Notes under the pieces: generated by a model
The model's input: only the letters and a program-made list of their open reading frames with translations
Told to the model about the DNA's origin: nothing
The model's database searches: none
Part shown: one piece after another, positions 16,761 to 27,727 of the stretch
How the letters are laid out: each line of letters starts with the position of its first letter
How positions within the stretch are numbered: the first letter of the stretch is position 1
From: Rhizobiaceae bacterium
Lineage (GTDB): Bacteria; Pseudomonadota; Alphaproteobacteria; Rhizobiales; Rhizobiaceae
Direction: 5' to 3'
Assembly (NCBI GenBank): GCA_029233925.1
Contig: JARGOX010000011.1
Span: 124,001 to 188,000 of the forward strand
Length of the DNA stretch: 64,000 nt
Made by a program: the position numbers and the translations under genes

Positions 16761-17765
16761 TTACAGAACCGAGACTGAAACCGGCCTTTGCGGTTTCACT
16801 GCGTCCACCTGCTCCAAGCTGTTTCTCAACGGCAGGCCGAATTGCGGTGCTTCAATTTCAAACACATCGCCCGACTGCGTTCGAATATTGTCGGCAAAAG
16901 AGAGCGTTGCCGTCCCGAACATATGCACATGGACATCGCCCGGTTGGCGAAACACGTCGTATTTGAAATGGTGGTGCTCCAGATTGGCAATACTGTGCGA
17001 CATGTTGCTCTCGCCGGACAGAAAGGGTTTTTTCCAGATGCATTCTCCAGCCCGTGATATCTGCGAGGTACCGCGAATATCTGTAGGCAGGTCGCCGAGC
17101 AGAATTTCCGGTCCAAAGGCGGCAGGACGCAATTTCGAATGCGCCAGGAACAGATAATTCACCCGCTCGGTCACATGGTCGGAAAACTCGTTTGACAAGG
17201 CAAAGCCAACCCGAAAAGGCTGGCCGTTTTCATCGATCACATAAATGCCGGCAATCTCCGGCTCTTCACCACCATCCTGCGCAAACTCCGGTGAAACGAG
17301 GGTGCCCCCGGGCGCAACCGCCATTGTGCCATTGCCTTTGTAAAACCATTCCGGCTGAACGCCGCATTCACCCGCGGTTGGTTTTCCGCCTTCCAGCCCC
17401 ATCTGAAACATCTTCATGGAGTCGGTCAGTTTGTCTTCACCTTCTCCATCCAGTTTCTTGTGCATCTCATTGCGGGTGGAGGCCGATCCCAGATGGGTCA
17501 ACCCCGTGCCGGTCAGATGCATATGGGCCGGATCGGGGTGCGTGATCGGCGACAGGATACGATCTTCTTCATAGGCAAGGTTCAGATCGACAGCTTCGCC
17601 AAATCCAAGACTTTCAATCTTGTCTTCCAGCTTTGCCCCGGCACGGGCGCTGGCCAGTGCAAGCTCATAAAGCGACTGGTCGCCATTGACGAAATAGGCC
17701 TCGGTGCCATCGCGGGCGACCACACGCGTTTGTCCATTTCGGTCTTTTATCTGAGATACCAGCAT
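16761..17765 (-). CDS. gguC: GguC / AraD1-family protein (FAH-fold, 2-keto-3-deoxy sugar acid enzyme)
   Basis: The 334-residue protein matches what I know of GguC from the Agrobacterium chvE-gguABC locus: an N-terminal YELALASARAG region and a fumarylacetoacetase-like C-terminal domain with HMHLTGTGLTHLGSA, PEWFYKGNG, NGQPFRVGFALSNEFSDH and RPAAFGPEILLG, whose acidic residues would bind a divalent metal. AraD1-type proteins have been linked to dehydration of 2-keto-3-deoxy-pentonates; that role here is inference from the adjacent dehydratase. The gene is 15 bases after gguB and 42 before the dehydratase, so clearly in the operon. Confidence 0.85.
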   Translation of the reverse strand: MLVSQIKDRNGQTRVVARDGTEAYFVNGDQSLYELALASARAGAKLEDKIESLGFGEAVDLNLAYEEDRILSPITHPDPAHMHLTGTGLTHLGSASTRNEMHKKLDGEGEDKLTDSMKMFQMGLEGGKPTAGECGVQPEWFYKGNGTMAVAPGGTLVSPEFAQDGGEEPEIAGIYVIDENGQPFRVGFALSNEFSDHVTERVNYLFLAHSKLRPAAFGPEILLGDLPTDIRGTSQISRAGECIWKKPFLSGESNMSHSIANLEHHHFKYDVFRQPGDVHVHMFGTATLSFADNIRTQSGDVFEIEAPQFGLPLRNSLEQVDAVKPQRPVSVSVL

Positions 17766-17780
17766 TATCGCCTCCTGCCA

Positions 17781-18986
17781 TCAGGCCTTGTTCTTGTTGT
17801 AAACATCGAAAATCACGGCGGCGAGAAGGACAAGGCCCTTGATGACCTGTTGCCAGTCAATACCAATGCCCAGAATGGACATGCCATTGTTCATGACGCC
17901 CATGATGAAGGCGCCCACGACAGCGCCGATGATCGTGCCGACACCGCCGCTCATGGATGCGCCACCGATAAAGACAGCCGCAATAACGTCCAGTTCGAAA
18001 GCGAAACCGGCCTTGGGCGTTGCCGTATTGAGGCGGGCCGCAAAGACCAGACCCGCCAGCGCAGCCAGCATTCCCATATTTGCAAAGGTCAGGAATGTCA
18101 GGCGCTCGGTATTGATACCGGAAAGTTTGGCAGCTTTTTCATTGCCGCCAATGGCGTAGATGCGCCGTCCAATGGTCGTTTTGCTGGCAATGAAAGTATA
18201 GACGCTGATCAGGAACGCCATGATGATCAACACATTCGGCAAGCCTCTGAAAGCGGCCAGCAGATAGGAAAGATAGATGATGGCGAAGGCGATGATCGCG
18301 TTTTTTGCAAAGAAGAACGCAAAGGGCTCATCGACGATGCCGATCCTTTGTTGATGCATGCGCGAGCGGGCACTCAGGATGATCAGGATCGAAGCGGTCA
18401 GGACTCCCAGAGACAGAGAGAAAAGATTGATACCCTCCGCCTTGAACAAATCGGGGATGAAGCCCGATGATATCAGCTGAAAATTCTTTGGAAACGGGCC
18501 AATGGACTGGCCGGCAAGCAACCACAATGTCAGGCCTTTGAAGACCAGCATTCCCGCCAGGGTGACGATAAAGGCCGGAATTTTGAAATAGGCAATCCAG
18601 TATCCCTGCATGGCGCCGATGGCTGCACCTGCAGCAAGGCAGACAATGGCCGTCACGACGTAATTGATATCATATTCGACAATCATGACAGCAGCCAGCG
18701 CCCCGATAAATCCGAGCACCGAGCCGACAGACAGGTCGATATGACCCGCGACAATCACCAAAAGCATGCCGACAGCCATGATGATGATGTAGCTGTTCTG
18801 CAAAATCAGATTGGTCAGATTCACCGGTTTGAGCAAAATCCCGCCGGTCATGAACTGAAAAAATGCCATGATGACAATCAGTGCAATCAGGATACCATAT
18901 TCGCGCAGGTGCGTGCGAATGAAATGCATCGAGGTTTTCGGCTTGGCCTTCAGCGCACCAGCGGTTTCAGGGGTCTCATCATTCAT
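17781..18986 (-). CDS. gguB: Multiple-monosaccharide ABC transporter permease GguB
   Basis: Inner-membrane permease (401 residues, about 10 hydrophobic segments) of the CUT2/RbsC type. Recognisable parts are GHIDLSVGSVLGFIGALAA, the CUT2 permease signature, and GGNEKAAKLSGIN with the EAA-like coupling loop that contacts the ATPase. Starts three bases after the gguA stop. With GguA and ChvE it imports sugars such as galactose, arabinose, xylose and glucose. Confidence 0.92.
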   Translation of the reverse strand: MNDETPETAGALKAKPKTSMHFIRTHLREYGILIALIVIMAFFQFMTGGILLKPVNLTNLILQNSYIIIMAVGMLLVIVAGHIDLSVGSVLGFIGALAAVMIVEYDINYVVTAIVCLAAGAAIGAMQGYWIAYFKIPAFIVTLAGMLVFKGLTLWLLAGQSIGPFPKNFQLISSGFIPDLFKAEGINLFSLSLGVLTASILIILSARSRMHQQRIGIVDEPFAFFFAKNAIIAFAIIYLSYLLAAFRGLPNVLIIMAFLISVYTFIASKTTIGRRIYAIGGNEKAAKLSGINTERLTFLTFANMGMLAALAGLVFAARLNTATPKAGFAFELDVIAAVFIGGASMSGGVGTIIGAVVGAFIMGVMNNGMSILGIGIDWQQVIKGLVLLAAVIFDVYNKNKA

Positions 18987-18989
18987 GTT

Positions 18990-20645
18990 TCAAGCGCTCG
19001 CTCTTACGATCATCGACATGATCTTTTCCTGTGTGGCCTCGGCAACTGAAAGCTCGCCGACAAACCGCCCCTCGTTCATGACGTAGAGACGGTCACAGAT
19101 GCCGAGCAGTTCGGGCATTTCCGAGGAAATAACGATGATTGATTTGCCCGCTGCAGCCAGATCACGAATGATTGTGTAAATCTCGTATTTGGCCCCGACA
19201 TCAATGCCGCGGGTGGGCTCATCCAGAATCAGAATTTCAGGGTCGGCAAACAGCCACTTGCTGAGCACCACCTTTTGCTGATTGCCGCCCGACAGGTTGA
19301 TGGTCTGCTGCGATACATCCGGACAGCGGATATTGATCTTCTCGCGATAGTCATTGGCAACAGCCAATTCCCGGTTTTCATCGATCAGACCGAATTGGGC
19401 AACAGCGTTCAGATTGGCCAGCGGTATGTTGCGCTGAATGCTCTGATCGAGAACCAGACCATATTGCTTGCGGTCTTCGGTCACATAACACAGACCGGCA
19501 TCAATGGCCTTGCGGATGGTGCCCAGATCAACGGCTTTCCCGTTGATCATCACCTCTCCGCTGATATTGCGGCCATAGGAACGGCCAAACAGGCTCATGG
19601 CAAGCTCTGTGCGACCTGCCCCCATAAGCCCGGCAATGCCAAGAACTTCTCCGCGCCGCAAATCGAGATCGACGCCCGAGACAACCTTGTTGTCCGGGTA
19701 AAGCGGATGGTGGACCGTCCAGTCGCGCACCTGCATCACGGCATCGCCGATCTGCGGGGTCCTGGGAGGATACCGATCGGAAAGAGAACGGCCCACCATG
19801 TCTCGAATAATATGGTCTTCACTGATCGCCTGTGCATGACAGTCCAGCGTACTGACCAATGTTCCGTCGCGCAGCACGGTGATCGTGTCGGCGACTCGCG
19901 ATATCTCGTTCAGCTTGTGCGAGATGAGAATGGAGGAAATTCCGCGCGCCTTGAATTCTGTCAGAAGCGCCAGCAATGTATCGCTGTCCTTTTCATTCAA
20001 CGATGATGTTGGTTCATCCAGAATGAGCAGCTTGACTTCCTTGGAGAGCGCCTTGGCAATTTCGATGAGTTGTTGCTTGCCAAGACCCAGATCCGAAACC
20101 AGGGATTCCGGGTTTTCTGAAAGACCGACCTTGCGAAGAAGTTCGGAGGTCTTGCGGTTGGTCTCAGGCCAGTCAATGATACCCTTTGACGAAATTTCAT
20201 TGCCAAGAAAGATGTTTTCGGCAATCGACAGAAGCGGCACAAGTGCAAGCTCCTGATGAATGATGATAATGCCCTTGCTTTCGCTGTCGGCAATGCCGCG
20301 CAGGGCCAGCACTTCGCCATTATAGACGATATCACCGGCGTATTTGCCATGCGGATAGACACCGCTGAGAACCTTCATCAATGTCGACTTGCCGGCACCA
20401 TTTTCGCCGACCAGCGCATGAATTTCTCCGCGTTGCACTTTCAGACTGACGTCATCAAGGGCTTTGACACCCGGAAAGCTTTTGGTGATGTGCCGCATCT
20501 CCAGGATTATGTCCTGATCGGCACCCAAGCGGGAATTGGCCTCGCGGGAATTCGCCTCGCCGGAATAGCCAGATGAAGATGTGGACTGCTGCGAAGGTGC
20601 TTCAGCCTGTGTCATGACACTGCCCGAACTGTCTGCATGCTGCAT
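18990..20645 (-). CDS. gguA: Multiple-monosaccharide ABC transporter ATPase GguA, two ABC domains
   Basis: CUT2-type ATPase (551 residues) with two nucleotide-binding domains. Domain 1 has Walker [10 protein letters not shown], signature [15 protein letters not shown] and Walker [12 protein letters not shown]; domain 2 has a degenerate P-loop ([10 protein letters not shown], as usual in this family), signature LSGGNQQKV and Walker [13 protein letters not shown]. Oddity: the annotated frame carries about 45 extra N-terminal residues rich in Ser, Ala and Gln with a repeated EANSR. The family normally starts just before [17 protein letters not shown], so a later non-ATG start is possible. No Shine-Dalgarno sequence is evident before ATG 20645 or ATG 20615. 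Confidence 0.92.
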   Translation of the reverse strand: MQHADSSGSVMTQAEAPSQQSTSSSGYSGEANSREANSRLGADQDIILEMRHITKSFPGVKALDDVSLKVQRGEIHALVGENGAGKSTLMKVLSGVYPHGKYAGDIVYNGEVLALRGIADSESKGIIIIHQELALVPLLSIAENIFLGNEISSKGIIDWPETNRKTSELLRKVGLSENPESLVSDLGLGKQQLIEIAKALSKEVKLLILDEPTSSLNEKDSDTLLALLTEFKARGISSILISHKLNEISRVADTITVLRDGTLVSTLDCHAQAISEDHIIRDMVGRSLSDRYPPRTPQIGDAVMQVRDWTVHHPLYPDNKVVSGVDLDLRRGEVLGIAGLMGAGRTELAMSLFGRSYGRNISGEVMINGKAVDLGTIRKAIDAGLCYVTEDRKQYGLVLDQSIQRNIPLANLNAVAQFGLIDENRELAVANDYREKINIRCPDVSQQTINLSGGNQQKVVLSKWLFADPEILILDEPTRGIDVGAKYEIYTIIRDLAAAGKSIIVISSEMPELLGICDRLYVMNEGRFVGELSVAEATQEKIMSMIVRASA

Positions 20646-20693
20646 TGATGGGGGCGGAAACCACCGGCTCCCGCCCGCAAGGTGATACCAGAC

Positions 20694-21755
20694 CTATTGA
20701 ATCTGGTCCTTGGTATAGTAGCCGCTGCCAATCAGGATTTCTTCCCAATTGCTCTTGTCCACAGAAACCGGCTTCAACAGATAGGACGGTATGATCTTCA
20801 CACCATTGTCATAGGTTTTCGTATCGTTGATTTCCGGTTCACCGCCGCCCAGAACGGCATCAACCATGCCGACTGTGACGCGAGCAAGTTCACGGGTATC
20901 CTTGAACACGGTCGAGTTCTGCTCACCGGCAAGAATGGATTTGACGGAAGGTACTTCCGCATCCTGACCTGTCACGATGGGCATCGCCTTGTCGGCAGAT
21001 CCGTAACCAACACCTTTCAAGGATGAAAGGATTCCGATGGATAGTCCATCATAGGGTGACAGGACTCCGTCCACATCCTTCTCCGTATAGAAGGCCGACA
21101 GCAGATTATCCATGCGTGCCTGTGCAACAGCACCGTCCCAACGCAGGGTGCCGACTTTATCCATGCCCATTTGGCCCGATACGATGACGACTTCACCGCT
21201 ATCGATCATCGGCTGAAGGACGGACATTGCACCATTGTAGAAGAAAAACGCGTTGTTATCGTCCGGAGATCCGCCGAAAAGCTCGACATTATAGGGACCG
21301 TCACCCTTTGCTTTCAAACCTTTGACCAAAGCCTCGGCCTGCAGCACGCCAACCTGGAAATTGTCGAAGGTGGCGTAATAATCCACATGACCGCTGTCTC
21401 GGATCAGCCGGTCATAAGCAATGACCTTGATGCCTGCGGCATTTGCGTTTTCCAGCACATTTGAAAGCGTTGTTCCATCAATGGCCGCAATCACCAGAAC
21501 ATTTGCACCCTTGGTGATCATGTTCTCAATCTGCGCCAATTGGTTTGGAATATCGTCTTCCGCATATTGAAGGTCTGTCTTGTAGCCGGCGGCTTCAAAC
21601 TGCTCCACCATGCTGTTGCCGTCCGAAATCCAGCGTGCTGACGATTTTGTCGGCATGGCGATTCCGATTGTGCCTTTGTCCGCAGCAATGGCGGCGCCGG
21701 CAAATACTGTGGCTGCCATTGCAAACGAGGCAATGACTGTCTGTAAGATCTTCAT
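20694..21755 (-). CDS. chvE: Periplasmic multiple-sugar-binding protein ChvE
   Basis: Periplasmic binding protein (353 residues) for aldoses. A signal peptide ends at AGAAIA before [22 protein letters not shown], the ChvE-type mature N-terminus; [58 protein letters not shown] and [15 protein letters not shown] are all typical. In Agrobacterium, ChvE also feeds sugar information to VirA; no vir genes are seen here. First gene of the sugar operon, with a promoter and palindrome in the 250-bp gap shared with the LysR gene. Confidence 0.94.
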   Translation of the reverse strand: MKILQTVIASFAMAATVFAGAAIAADKGTIGIAMPTKSSARWISDGNSMVEQFEAAGYKTDLQYAEDDIPNQLAQIENMITKGANVLVIAAIDGTTLSNVLENANAAGIKVIAYDRLIRDSGHVDYYATFDNFQVGVLQAEALVKGLKAKGDGPYNVELFGGSPDDNNAFFFYNGAMSVLQPMIDSGEVVIVSGQMGMDKVGTLRWDGAVAQARMDNLLSAFYTEKDVDGVLSPYDGLSIGILSSLKGVGYGSADKAMPIVTGQDAEVPSVKSILAGEQNSTVFKDTRELARVTVGMVDAVLGGGEPEINDTKTYDNGVKIIPSYLLKPVSVDKSNWEEILIGSGYYTKDQIQ

Positions 21756-21892
21756 AATTTCCTCCCGAGAAGCTGAAGACCGCCAACACGGTTTACGTAT
21801 CCTGACGTGAAGTTGCCGCTGTTGACTCTCTCCCTGATGACGGCCTGGCCGCCCGTTTCATTGTCAGACTCTGTTTCAGAGCTGATCGCCGC

Positions 21893-21932
21893 ACTCTATG
21901 AAGCAACAATATATCCGTCAAATTCGAATTTA
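21893..21932 (-). promoter_or_regulatory. chvE promoter with overlapping LysR-type palindrome
   Basis: AAATTCGAATTT at 21921-21932 is a perfect 12-bp palindrome. On the minus strand the palindrome runs straight into TTGACG (21922-21917), a -35 candidate, with TAGAGT (21898-21893) about 18 nt away as the -10. The site lies in the chvE / gbpR divergent region, where a LysR regulator would be expected to bind. ATTCGAAT also fits the T-N11-A-like symmetric boxes of this family. The positions are read directly; the regulator assignment is inference. Confidence 0.5.
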
Positions 21933-22020
21933 CTCAATCTATATATCTTTAATGTTATATTTAGGGTAATCGCTTGCACATAACCACATTCAACCGAAGC
22001 ACCCGGAGATGCCCATTCGA

Positions 22021-22974
22021 ATGACCATGGACCAACAGCAGCCAAATTTTATCAACAAAGGTTTGAAACTCAGCCATCTGCGCCTGATGGTTGCCCTCAA
22101 GGAGACCGGCCGCGTCAGTGACGCCGCCATCCGGCTATCCATTTCCCAGCCGGCAGCTTCGCGCCTGTCGGCAGAAATCGAAAAGATTGTCGGCGTCCGA
22201 TTATATGATCGCCACGCACAGGGTATTGTTCTGACGGAATACGGGCTTCGTCTGGCAATCCGTTCGCAGTCCGTATTGAGGGGACTGCATGAAGTCGAGC
22301 GGGAAATCGAAGAACTCAAGTCAGGCTACGGCGGCAAGGTGTCGATAGGCTCAGTCACCGGTCCTGCGGTGGAATTTCTCCTGCCCGCCATCAAGCAATC
22401 CCGGCTGCGCCACCCGAAGCTGGAAATCAGCATTGTCGTCGACACCAGCGACATACTGACGGAGCAATTGCTGACCGGATCTCTTGATTTTGTCATTGGC
22501 AGGGTGCCTGTTCAGCACGAGTTGAAAGACTTTCACGCCCGCGTTGTTGACAGCGAACCGGTTAGCCTCATCGTCAGGAAAGGCCATCAACTGACCCGCG
22601 CAGCCAAACCGGATCTGCAGGAATGTGTGCTCTTTGACTGGGTTTTTCAGCTTGAAAAATCCCTGATCCGCAAAACCGTCGAAGACTACCTTGTGCAGCG
22701 CCACATCGCATTGCCAGCCAAAGTGCTGAGCACGTCATCGCTGCTTCTGACCCTGGTGGCCATCAGCCAGACCAATGCCGTAGCACCGGTCGCCCGCTCT
22801 GTGGCCGAGTTTTTCAAAAGCCAGGATGGCCTGGGCGCGCGCATTGAAATCCTTGATGTGGCGCAGGATCTGGCCGTGACACCCTATTCGCTCATCAGGC
22901 GGCGCAACGAGGAATTATCACCCGCATCACGGGTTCTGTTCGATCTGGTGACCAGACAGCTCGAAGCCGCCTGA
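22021..22974 (+). CDS. gbpR: LysR-type regulator of the sugar operon (GbpR-like)
   Basis: LysR regulator of about 317 residues with an N-terminal winged helix (LSHLRLMVALKETGRVSDAA, then SQPAASRLSAEIEK) and a periplasmic-binding-like effector domain (about 95-300). GbpR controls chvE and responds to sugars in Agrobacterium; divergent placement next to chvE and the HTH sequence support the same role. ATG 22021 is preferred because GGAG lies 12 bases upstream; an in-frame ATG at 22009 abuts the same GGAG and is too close to use it. Confidence 0.85.
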   Translation: MTMDQQQPNFINKGLKLSHLRLMVALKETGRVSDAAIRLSISQPAASRLSAEIEKIVGVRLYDRHAQGIVLTEYGLRLAIRSQSVLRGLHEVEREIEELKSGYGGKVSIGSVTGPAVEFLLPAIKQSRLRHPKLEISIVVDTSDILTEQLLTGSLDFVIGRVPVQHELKDFHARVVDSEPVSLIVRKGHQLTRAAKPDLQECVLFDWVFQLEKSLIRKTVEDYLVQRHIALPAKVLSTSSLLLTLVAISQTNAVAPVARSVAEFFKSQDGLGARIEILDVAQDLAVTPYSLIRRRNEELSPASRVLFDLVTRQLEAA

Positions 22975-23110
22975 AACGGCCCATTCAACGCGCCGGCGCC
23001 CTGTTTGGCCCAACCACAACCGACAAAGATCGTTCAATCAATCCAATTGATTGGACGATACTCCTCCAAGCCGCTACGGGATAGCAATTCAACCCCAGCG
23101 CGGAATCCAC

Positions 23111-23992
23111 GTGACCAGCATTTTTCAATTGACACCACAGACCATCGGCATGCTGCTGGGTTGCATAGGCGTTGCCATCTTCGGCGCAACCCTGCCAATG
23201 ACCCATATAGCACTGCATGGATTTTCACCCTGGTTCCTGACGTTTTTTCGGGCCGTGATCGCATCAAGCGCGGCCATCCCCTTTCTTATGATTGGCAAAC
23301 ACCGGCTCGCCATCCCCAAGACGCCCGAAATATTCATGGCCGGACTATTGCTGGTTTTCGGCTTTCCCGGTTTCGCCACGCTTGCCATGGAGACCGTTCC
23401 CGCGAGCCATGGCGGCGTCATACTGGGAATCCTGCCGCTGATGACCGCGATCTTTGCCGCCCTGATCGGTGGAGAAAAACCGGGACTACTGTTCTGGGGT
23501 TTGGGCCTGTTGGGCGCCGCCCTTGTCCTGACCTTCTCGCTGATCGAATCGGATTTCAGTCTGACGATCGGCGATCTCTGGTTGCTCGCCGCCGGATTTT
23601 CCGCATCGCTTGGCTATGTGCTTTCGGCCCGACTGTCGCGCCTGATGAGCGGTGGCGCAACCATATCCTGGGCGCTTGTCCTGACCCTGCCCATTGCCGC
23701 CCTTGGCACGGCTCTGACCTGGAAGACCGGCATCATGGCACCGCAAACCGATGCGCTCTGGGCGCTGGCCTATTTGGGTTATGGATCCATGTTTGCCGGT
23801 TTTCTGTTCTGGAATGCCGGACTTGTGACGGGGGGCATTGCCCGGGTCGGACAGGTTCAACTGCTGCAGACCTTTGTAACGCTTGGCCTGTCGGCGCTGC
23901 TGCTGGGCGAGCATATCTCCAATCTGACGATTGCATTTGCGGTTGCTGTCGGATCTGTGGTCTGGCTGGGCCGCAAAGCGCGCATTTCCTGA
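23111..23992 (+). CDS. DMT superfamily (EamA) transporter
   Basis: Inner-membrane exporter-like protein of about 293 residues with ten hydrophobic segments in two EamA repeats (first repeat GCIGVAIFGATLPMTHIAL, second around FSASLGYVLSARLSRL). The start is uncertain: GTG 23111 is preferred because TTG 23051 would add a polar 20-residue tail. Substrate unknown. It precedes the 5-oxoprolinase gene by 79 bases on the same strand, so co-transcription is possible. Confidence 0.8.
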   Translation: MTSIFQLTPQTIGMLLGCIGVAIFGATLPMTHIALHGFSPWFLTFFRAVIASSAAIPFLMIGKHRLAIPKTPEIFMAGLLLVFGFPGFATLAMETVPASHGGVILGILPLMTAIFAALIGGEKPGLLFWGLGLLGAALVLTFSLIESDFSLTIGDLWLLAAGFSASLGYVLSARLSRLMSGGATISWALVLTLPIAALGTALTWKTGIMAPQTDALWALAYLGYGSMFAGFLFWNAGLVTGGIARVGQVQLLQTFVTLGLSALLLGEHISNLTIAFAVAVGSVVWLGRKARIS

Positions 23993-24071
23993 TCGGCATA
24001 TTGCTGTTCGGGAGGCAATTGCCCTATGAACTGAAGACAGGCGGATAGTCTGCCGCAGGAGGAGCAGCAAT

Positions 24072-27000
24072 ATGGCAGCCCAATGGGATTTCTGGATCGA
24101 TCGCGGCGGCACTTTTACCGATATCATCGGTCGCACACCAGCGGGTGACCTCATTCAAAAGAAGCTGCTTTCAGAAAATCCTGAAGCCTACCGCGACGCC
24201 GCCATCCAGGGCATCCGCGAATTGCTGGACATTGCCAATGGAGACCCTATCCCTGAAAACCTCATCAATGAGGTGAAAATGGGCACCACGGTCGCCACCA
24301 ATGCCTTGCTCGAGCGCAAGGGCGACAGGACCCTGCTTGTCATCACCAAAGGTTTTCGTGACGCGCTCAAAATCGCCTATCAGGCCAGACCCGATATCTT
24401 CGCCAAGGAAATCATCCTGCCCGAACAACTCTACCAGCAGGTGATCGAGATTGAAGAGCGCGTGCGTGCCGACGGCACCGTGGAGGCCATTCCCGAGCCA
24501 CAGGGCATTCAACAGACATTGCAGGCGGCAAAGGCCGACGGTATCGATGCCGTCGCCATCGTGTTCATGCATGCCTGGAGCTATCCTGAACATGAAGCCC
24601 TCGTCGCCGATATTGCCCGGCAGGTCGGCTTTTCACAAATCTCGGTGAGCCACGAAATATCGCCACTGGCCAAGCTCGTCGGGCGCGGCGACACCACCGT
24701 CGTGGATGCCTATCTCTCACCCATATTGCGGCGCTATGTCGATGAAGTCGCTTCCGCCCTGAATGCCGGGTTGAACGCCGGTTCGGGCAATGCCGGACCT
24801 GCGTCGCCGTCGCTGAAATTCATGATGTCATCAGGCGGTCTGACCGCAGCCAACCTGTTTCAGGGCAAGGACGCCATCCTTTCAGGGCCTGCCGGCGGCG
24901 TTGTCGGCATGGTGGAAACAGCACAACTGGCCGGCTTCGACAAGGTGATCGGCTTTGACATGGGCGGCACATCGACCGATGTCGCCCATTTTGATGGCGA
25001 ATACGAACGCGCCTTCGACACCGAAGTGGCCGGGGTGCGCATCCGCGCACCAATGATGCAAATTCACACCGTTGCGGCAGGCGGTGGATCCATTCTGCAC
25101 TATGAGGCCGGCCGTTTCAGCGCCGGTCCGGATTCCGCCGGCGCCAATCCAGGCCCGGCCTGCTACCGCCGCGGCGGGCCGCTGGCTGTCACCGATGCCA
25201 ATGTGATGCTCGGCAAGCTGCAACCGGACTATTTTCCTGCCATTTTTGGGCCCGGTCAAAATGAAAGGCTCGACACACAGGTCGTGCATGACAAATTTGC
25301 CGAACTTGCAGCAATTGTGGGTGGCGGAAAATCGCCCGAAGAGGTTGCCGAGGGTTTCATCACCGTTGCCGTGGAGAACATGGCAAATGCCATCAAGAAA
25401 ATTTCCGTGCAGCGTGGCTACGATGTCACCGGCTACCTGCTCAATTGTTTTGGCGGCGCGGGAGGACAGCACGCCTGTCTTGTTGCCGACGCGCTGGGCA
25501 TGGAAGCCATTTTGATACACCCGTTTTCCGGCCTTCTGTCCGCCTATGGCATCGGCCTTGCAACCCTGTTTGCCTCGCGCCAGCAGGCGCTCGTCAAACC
25601 ATTGGCAGAAGAAACAAGTGGTGAGATCGCCGCCTTGATCGACCGGTTGGCAAAGGCCGCCAACAACGAGTTGCGTGAACAGCAGGTCCCTGACGATGCC
25701 ATGGAATGGCGCCCGCTTCTGCATCTGCGCTATGACGGCACGGACACGACGCTGCCCATCGTCTTTTCCGACCGATCGATCGACAATTCCCTTGCCTCCT
25801 TTGCGGCAGCCCACAAGGCCCAATTCGGTTTCATCTATGAAAACAAGACCATTATCGTTGAAGCCGTGTCAGTCGAAAGCAAGGACAAACGCAGCAATGC
25901 CAGCGCCGAGCGCCAGAAAGCGCTGAGCAGCCATGTGCCTGATGCAAACAGTCAGTGCCGGTTGTTTTCAGGCGGCCAATGGCAGGATGCCCCTGTCTAC
26001 ACGCGTGACGGCCTCCTGCCCGGACAATCATTAAACGGCCCCGCGCTGATCATCGAGGCCAATCAGACCATTGTCGTGGAAGCCGGGTGGCGCGTTGAAA
26101 TCAACGCATTGAACCACATTGTCATGCGCCGCTTTGAAAAAATGCGCCGTCTGGATGCCATCGGCACCCAGGACGCCGATCCGATCATGCTGGAAGTGTT
26201 CAACAACCTGTTCATGTCGATCGCCGAGCAGATGGGCGTTACCCTTCAAAACACTGCCTATTCGGTCAATATCAAGGAACGGCTGGATTTTTCCTGTGCG
26301 GTTTTTGACCGCACCGGCGCGCTGGTCGCCAATGCCCCGCATATGCCTGTTCACCTGGGGTCCATGGACCGCTCGGTAGAAACCATTATCCGGCTGAATG
26401 AGGGTGACATCCATCCCGGCGACGTCTTTGCACTCAACGCACCCTATAATGGCGGCACCCATCTGCCCGATATCACCGTTGTGACACCGGTCTTTGACGA
26501 CAGTGGAACAACAATTCTCTTTTACGCCGCCTCGCGCGGTCACCATGCCGATGTTGGCGGAACAGCGCCCGGATCAATGACACCCCTGGCAACAAGTGTG
26601 GATGAAGAAGGCGTGTTGATCGACAATTTCCGCATTGTCGACAAAGGCCGTTTTTGCGAGGCCGAACTGATCGATCTGCTGCGCGACCATCCCTATCCGG
26701 TGCGCAATGTTCAGCAGAATGTCGCCGATCTCAAAGCCCAGATCGCAGCCAATGAAAAAGGCGTTGCGGAATTGCGCAAGATGACCGCTCATTTTGGTCT
26801 CGACGTCGTGGAGGCCTATATGGGCCATGTCCAGGACAATGCGGCTGAAAGCGTGCGCCGGGTCATCGACGCGCTGGCTGACTGCTCCTATGAATACCCG
26901 ACCGATACCGGGCAGATCATCAAGGTCAAGATCAGTGTTGATCGCCAGCAGCGTACCGCGACAGTTGATTTTACCGGAACGTCGCCCGTGATGAAGAACA

Positions 27001-27719
27001 ACTTCAACGCCCCCGAGCCGGTTACCCGCGCCGCTGTTCTTTATTGTTTCCGGGTGATGGTTGAAGGATCTATCCCGATGAATGCCGGCTGTCTTCGCCC
27101 CATCAGGATCATCGTGCCCGACAATTGCATGCTGAAACCCGCCTACCCGGCAGCGGTCGTCGCAGGTAATGTCGAAACCTCACAACATGTGACCAACGCC
27201 ATCTTCGGCGCACTGGGCGCAATGGCCAACAGTCAGGGCACGATGAACAACCTGACCTTCGGCAATGACACCTATCAATATTACGAGACCATCTGCTCGG
27301 GCTCGCCTGCCGGACAGATGAACAACGGCCAGGGATTTGCCGGCACATCCGGTGTCCATGTGCACATGACCAATTCGCGGCTGACGGACCCCGAAATCCT
27401 TGAAATGCGTTTTCCGGTCCTGCTGGAAGACTTCCATATCCGCCAGGGATCCGGCGGCAAGGGTCGCTTTGATGCCGGTGACGGTACGCGCCGCACAATC
27501 CGCTTTTTGCAGGAAATGGAATGCGCCATCCTGTCATCCCATCGCACACGCCCGCCTGAAGGCATGGATGGCGGCGGCAACGGCCAGGTCGGCAAAACCG
27601 AGGTTCGTCGCCTTGACGGGAAAGTGACCGCCCTGCGCGGCTGTGACCAGACGGTGCTGCAGGCCGGAGAAGCCGTCATTGTGACAACGCCGACATCGGG
27701 TGGTTTCGGCAAGAACTGA
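24072..27719 (+). CDS. ATP-dependent 5-oxoprolinase / hydantoinase, fused HyuA-HyuB
   Basis: Full-length 1215-residue enzyme that would open 5-oxo-L-proline to L-glutamate with ATP, or hydrolyse a related hydantoin or lactam. The N-terminal HyuA half has [46 protein letters not shown] and [20 protein letters not shown]; the HyuB half starts near residue 695 ([20 protein letters not shown]) and contains [41 protein letters not shown] and the C-terminal [22 protein letters not shown] lies just before ATG 24072. Length matches eukaryote-type and bacterial one-chain 5-oxoprolinases. A second, split HyuA/HyuB set lies at 46.7-53.2 kb. Confidence 0.92.
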   Translation: MAAQWDFWIDRGGTFTDIIGRTPAGDLIQKKLLSENPEAYRDAAIQGIRELLDIANGDPIPENLINEVKMGTTVATNALLERKGDRTLLVITKGFRDALKIAYQARPDIFAKEIILPEQLYQQVIEIEERVRADGTVEAIPEPQGIQQTLQAAKADGIDAVAIVFMHAWSYPEHEALVADIARQVGFSQISVSHEISPLAKLVGRGDTTVVDAYLSPILRRYVDEVASALNAGLNAGSGNAGPASPSLKFMMSSGGLTAANLFQGKDAILSGPAGGVVGMVETAQLAGFDKVIGFDMGGTSTDVAHFDGEYERAFDTEVAGVRIRAPMMQIHTVAAGGGSILHYEAGRFSAGPDSAGANPGPACYRRGGPLAVTDANVMLGKLQPDYFPAIFGPGQNERLDTQVVHDKFAELAAIVGGGKSPEEVAEGFITVAVENMANAIKKISVQRGYDVTGYLLNCFGGAGGQHACLVADALGMEAILIHPFSGLLSAYGIGLATLFASRQQALVKPLAEETSGEIAALIDRLAKAANNELREQQVPDDAMEWRPLLHLRYDGTDTTLPIVFSDRSIDNSLASFAAAHKAQFGFIYENKTIIVEAVSVESKDKRSNASAERQKALSSHVPDANSQCRLFSGGQWQDAPVYTRDGLLPGQSLNGPALIIEANQTIVVEAGWRVEINALNHIVMRRFEKMRRLDAIGTQDADPIMLEVFNNLFMSIAEQMGVTLQNTAYSVNIKERLDFSCAVFDRTGALVANAPHMPVHLGSMDRSVETIIRLNEGDIHPGDVFALNAPYNGGTHLPDITVVTPVFDDSGTTILFYAASRGHHADVGGTAPGSMTPLATSVDEEGVLIDNFRIVDKGRFCEAELIDLLRDHPYPVRNVQQNVADLKAQIAANEKGVAELRKMTAHFGLDVVEAYMGHVQDNAAESVRRVIDALADCSYEYPTDTGQIIKVKISVDRQQRTATVDFTGTSPVMKNNFNAPEPVTRAAVLYCFRVMVEGSIPMNAGCLRPIRIIVPDNCMLKPAYPAAVVAGNVETSQHVTNAIFGALGAMANSQGTMNNLTFGNDTYQYYETICSGSPAGQMNNGQGFAGTSGVHVHMTNSRLTDPEILEMRFPVLLEDFHIRQGSGGKGRFDAGDGTRRTIRFLQEMECAILSSHRTRPPEGMDGGGNGQVGKTEVRRLDGKVTALRGCDQTVLQAGEAVIVTTPTSGGFGKN

Positions 27720-27727
27720 CACGTGTA

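Noticed and set aside
23005-24048. 347-codon ORF on the plus strand
   Set aside because: Out of frame with the clear EamA transporter at 23111-23992, Arg- and His-rich, no membrane pattern.
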